DNA of 8,488 bases from an uncultured Magnetococcales bacterium (GTDB lineage Bacteria > Pseudomonadota > Magnetococcia > Magnetococcales > Magnetaquicoccaceae). A program made the position numbers and the translations under genes. Of the stretch, positions 6,832 through 8,488 are shown one piece after another. The stretch lies in NCBI GenBank assembly GCA_903913345.1, contig CAIWLA010000404.1, forward strand, positions 1 through 8,488, read 5' to 3'. Under the pieces are notes generated by a model. It saw nothing but the letters and a program-made list of their open reading frames with translations, searched no databases and was not told the origin of the DNA. Within the stretch, counting starts at the first letter, position 1; every line of letters begins with the position of its first letter.

Positions 6832-8488
6832 TCAAGAGAGGTCAAGTGCCTGTTCTTCCGGATCCTCCCTCTGTTGCAAATATTCAATGACCAACCGTTG
6901 GATGGCCCCCAGGCTCTCCATTTTTAAAATATCCTGCACCGCCAGTATCATATTGAAATGTTCCTCCAACTGCACCACCAGTTCCATGAACGACAGTGAG
7001 TCCCAGCCCGTGGTGTTGCCGGGGGTGGAATGGTCATTCAAGGTGGTGACGGATACGTTGAAACAGCCAGAGGCCAATACGGCCACCTGTTGGGGAATGT
7101 TCAATGCCGAGGAGACCACGGTCTTTTCCACTGGCTGCAACCAACTGCGCACCTGTGCCAACAAAATCTTGCCGGCCGGTCCTTTGGGCAGGTGATCCAC
7201 CCAATAGAAGGTCTTGGGGATTTTGTATTCGGACAACCGGGTGCGACAAAACGCCGCCAACTCCTTGCCCGTCAGGGCGGCTCCGGGATGCAACACCACG
7301 AAGGCGACCGGCACCTCCTCCCAGATGGGGTCCGGGCGACCAATGACCACCGCCTCGGCCACCTGGGGATGGAGATTCAACACCTCGGCAATCTGCTCCG
7401 GGAAGACCGGAAAACCGCCCCGCATCAGCACATTTTTTTGGCGTCCATGAAAATGGTAAAAGCCCTCCTCGTCCCGACTGATCAGGTCGCCCGAACGAAA
7501 CCAGCCCGCCTCCATCACCGTCCGGGTGGCCTCCGGTTGGTTCAGATAACCGCTCATCAGGTTGGCACCGGTGATCCACAACTCACCCATCTGGTTTTCC
7601 CCCAGAACCTCTCCCTCTGGCGAACGAATTTCCACAGTGCAATCCACCGGTTTGCCCAAAGAGCCGACCCGTCGGCTCGCACCATTGGGGCCGCAAAAGA
7701 TGCCGCCCACAACGGTTTCGGTCAAGCCGTAAATGTTGGCGACCGGCACCTGGAACTGTTCCTCAAAGGTCCGCCAAAGATTTTCTTCCAATTTGCCCCC
7801 GGTGGAGACCATGACCTCAAACCAGGGGGTCTTGAAGGCATGACGATGGTCGGTGCCCAGACGCGCCATCAACGCCAGCAGGGTGGGTACGCCAATCAGG
7901 TGGGTAATCCGCTCTTTGGCCACCCGTTCAAGCAGATGGACCACATCATGGGGGGTGAAACGATGGGGACGAACCAGGGTGGCTCCGTTATACCAGGCCA
8001 GCAGAGGCCCCCCCACCAGACCATCGGCGTGGTGCCACGGCAGGGGATTGAGGAGACGGGAGGTGGCGGAATAGCCAAAATGGCGACTCAATGTGTGCAA
8101 ATGGGCGGCCAAAGCCGGACCGGAAATGGTGACCCCCTTGGGCAGGTCGGTCGTCCCGGAGGTGAAGAGGACATAGGCCGGACTCTCTTCCTGGGTGGAG
8201 GCTGGCAGCGAGGCGGCCTGTGCGGTGACCTGAACCGTCATCCCCTGATCGTCCACCACCACCATCCCCCTGGCTGGCAGAGGTCGCTGGGCCAGGTTCC
8301 AGCTCTGCAACAGGGATTCGTCCAGACACAGGCAAGCGGGTTGGGCCAGATCCAATACCTTTTCAGTCTCCCAAAGGGGGGCGTGGGGGTTCCACATCAT
8401 CAAGGTCGGACCGTATCTCAAGGCGGTCAGAACAGACAACAGGTTGAGAAGCTCGTCGGAGACCGCCAGAAAGAGGGTGTCCCCCGCA
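6832..8488 (-). CDS. AMP-forming acyl/aminoacyl ligase fused to a C-terminal carrier protein (5' end beyond right edge)
   Basis: The frame runs in from the right edge; 551 residues are visible and the true start is outside. The TTG at 8439 is not convincing, because the residues before it (GDTLFLAVSDELL) already fit the N-terminal fold of this family. Counting from the first complete codon: the phosphate loop FTSGTTDLPKG is at 108-118, with Asp where Gly is usual; YGLTET is at 253-258; RSGD is at 331-334; GRQK is at 348-351; and the C-terminal catalytic lysine is K440, in GPAGKI. Residues about 450-540 form a carrier-protein domain with the phosphopantetheine serine S497 in GWDSLSFMELV. The enzyme should activate a carboxylic acid as its adenylate and load it on its own carrier arm, like a starter module in lipid or NRPS/PKS pathways. 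The substrate cannot be read here. The gene is convergent with the receiver gene, 27 bp apart. Confidence 0.88.
   Translation of the reverse strand, partial: AGDTLFLAVSDELLNLLSVLTALRYGPTLMMWNPHAPLWETEKVLDLAQPACLCLDESLLQSWNLAQRPLPARGMVVVDDQGMTVQVTAQAASLPASTQEESPAYVLFTSGTTDLPKGVTISGPALAAHLHTLSRHFGYSATSRLLNPLPWHHADGLVGGPLLAWYNGATLVRPHRFTPHDVVHLLERVAKERITHLIGVPTLLALMARLGTDHRHAFKTPWFEVMVSTGGKLEENLWRTFEEQFQVPVANIYGLTETVVGGIFCGPNGASRRVGSLGKPVDCTVEIRSPEGEVLGENQMGELWITGANLMSGYLNQPEATRTVMEAGWFRSGDLISRDEEGFYHFHGRQKNVLMRGGFPVFPEQIAEVLNLHPQVAEAVVIGRPDPIWEEVPVAFVVLHPGAALTGKELAAFCRTRLSEYKIPKTFYWVDHLPKGPAGKILLAQVRSWLQPVEKTVVSSALNIPQQVAVLASGCFNVSVTTLNDHSTPGNTTGWDSLSFMELVVQLEEHFNMILAVQDILKMESLGAIQRLVIEYLQQREDPEEQALDLS

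Overview
The window looks like chromosomal DNA of a Gram-negative bacterium, probably a magnetotactic proteobacterium, possibly of the Magnetococcales type. The main reason is a cation diffusion facilitator at 1822-2703 that matches magnetosome protein MamB over most of its length, as I recall that family. The taxonomic call is inference: there is no rRNA and no second magnetosome gene in view. Genes are densely packed on both strands, and no tRNA, rRNA, CRISPR array, insertion sequence or prophage gene was seen.

Left part (1-2703, all minus strand). Reading leftward from a divergent intergenic region come the MamB-type CDF transporter, a 65-residue helical protein, and the first 492 codons of a DndD-like SMC/Rad50-type ATPase that runs off the left edge. 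The small gene and the ATPase gene are 3 nt apart and almost certainly one operon. They resemble DNA phosphorothioation (Dnd) type modification and defence loci. The other genes of such a system, if present, lie beyond the left edge.

Middle (2704-6804, plus strand). A 243-bp divergent region carries candidate promoters in both directions. It leads into metG (methionyl-tRNA synthetase with a C-terminal tRNA-binding domain). A second gene follows 27 nt later and encodes an unusual signalling protein: a degenerate receiver, two intact receivers and a degenerate class III nucleotidyl-cyclase domain.

Right part (6832-8488, minus strand). A convergent gene, cut by the right edge at its 5' end, encodes an AMP-forming acyl/aminoacyl ligase fused to a C-terminal carrier-protein domain, an architecture of starter modules in lipid or NRPS/PKS-like pathways.

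Most worth following up: the MamB-type transporter standing alone beside metG and a defence operon, the small-protein/DndD-like pair, and the three-receiver protein whose output domain has lost an expected metal-binding residue.
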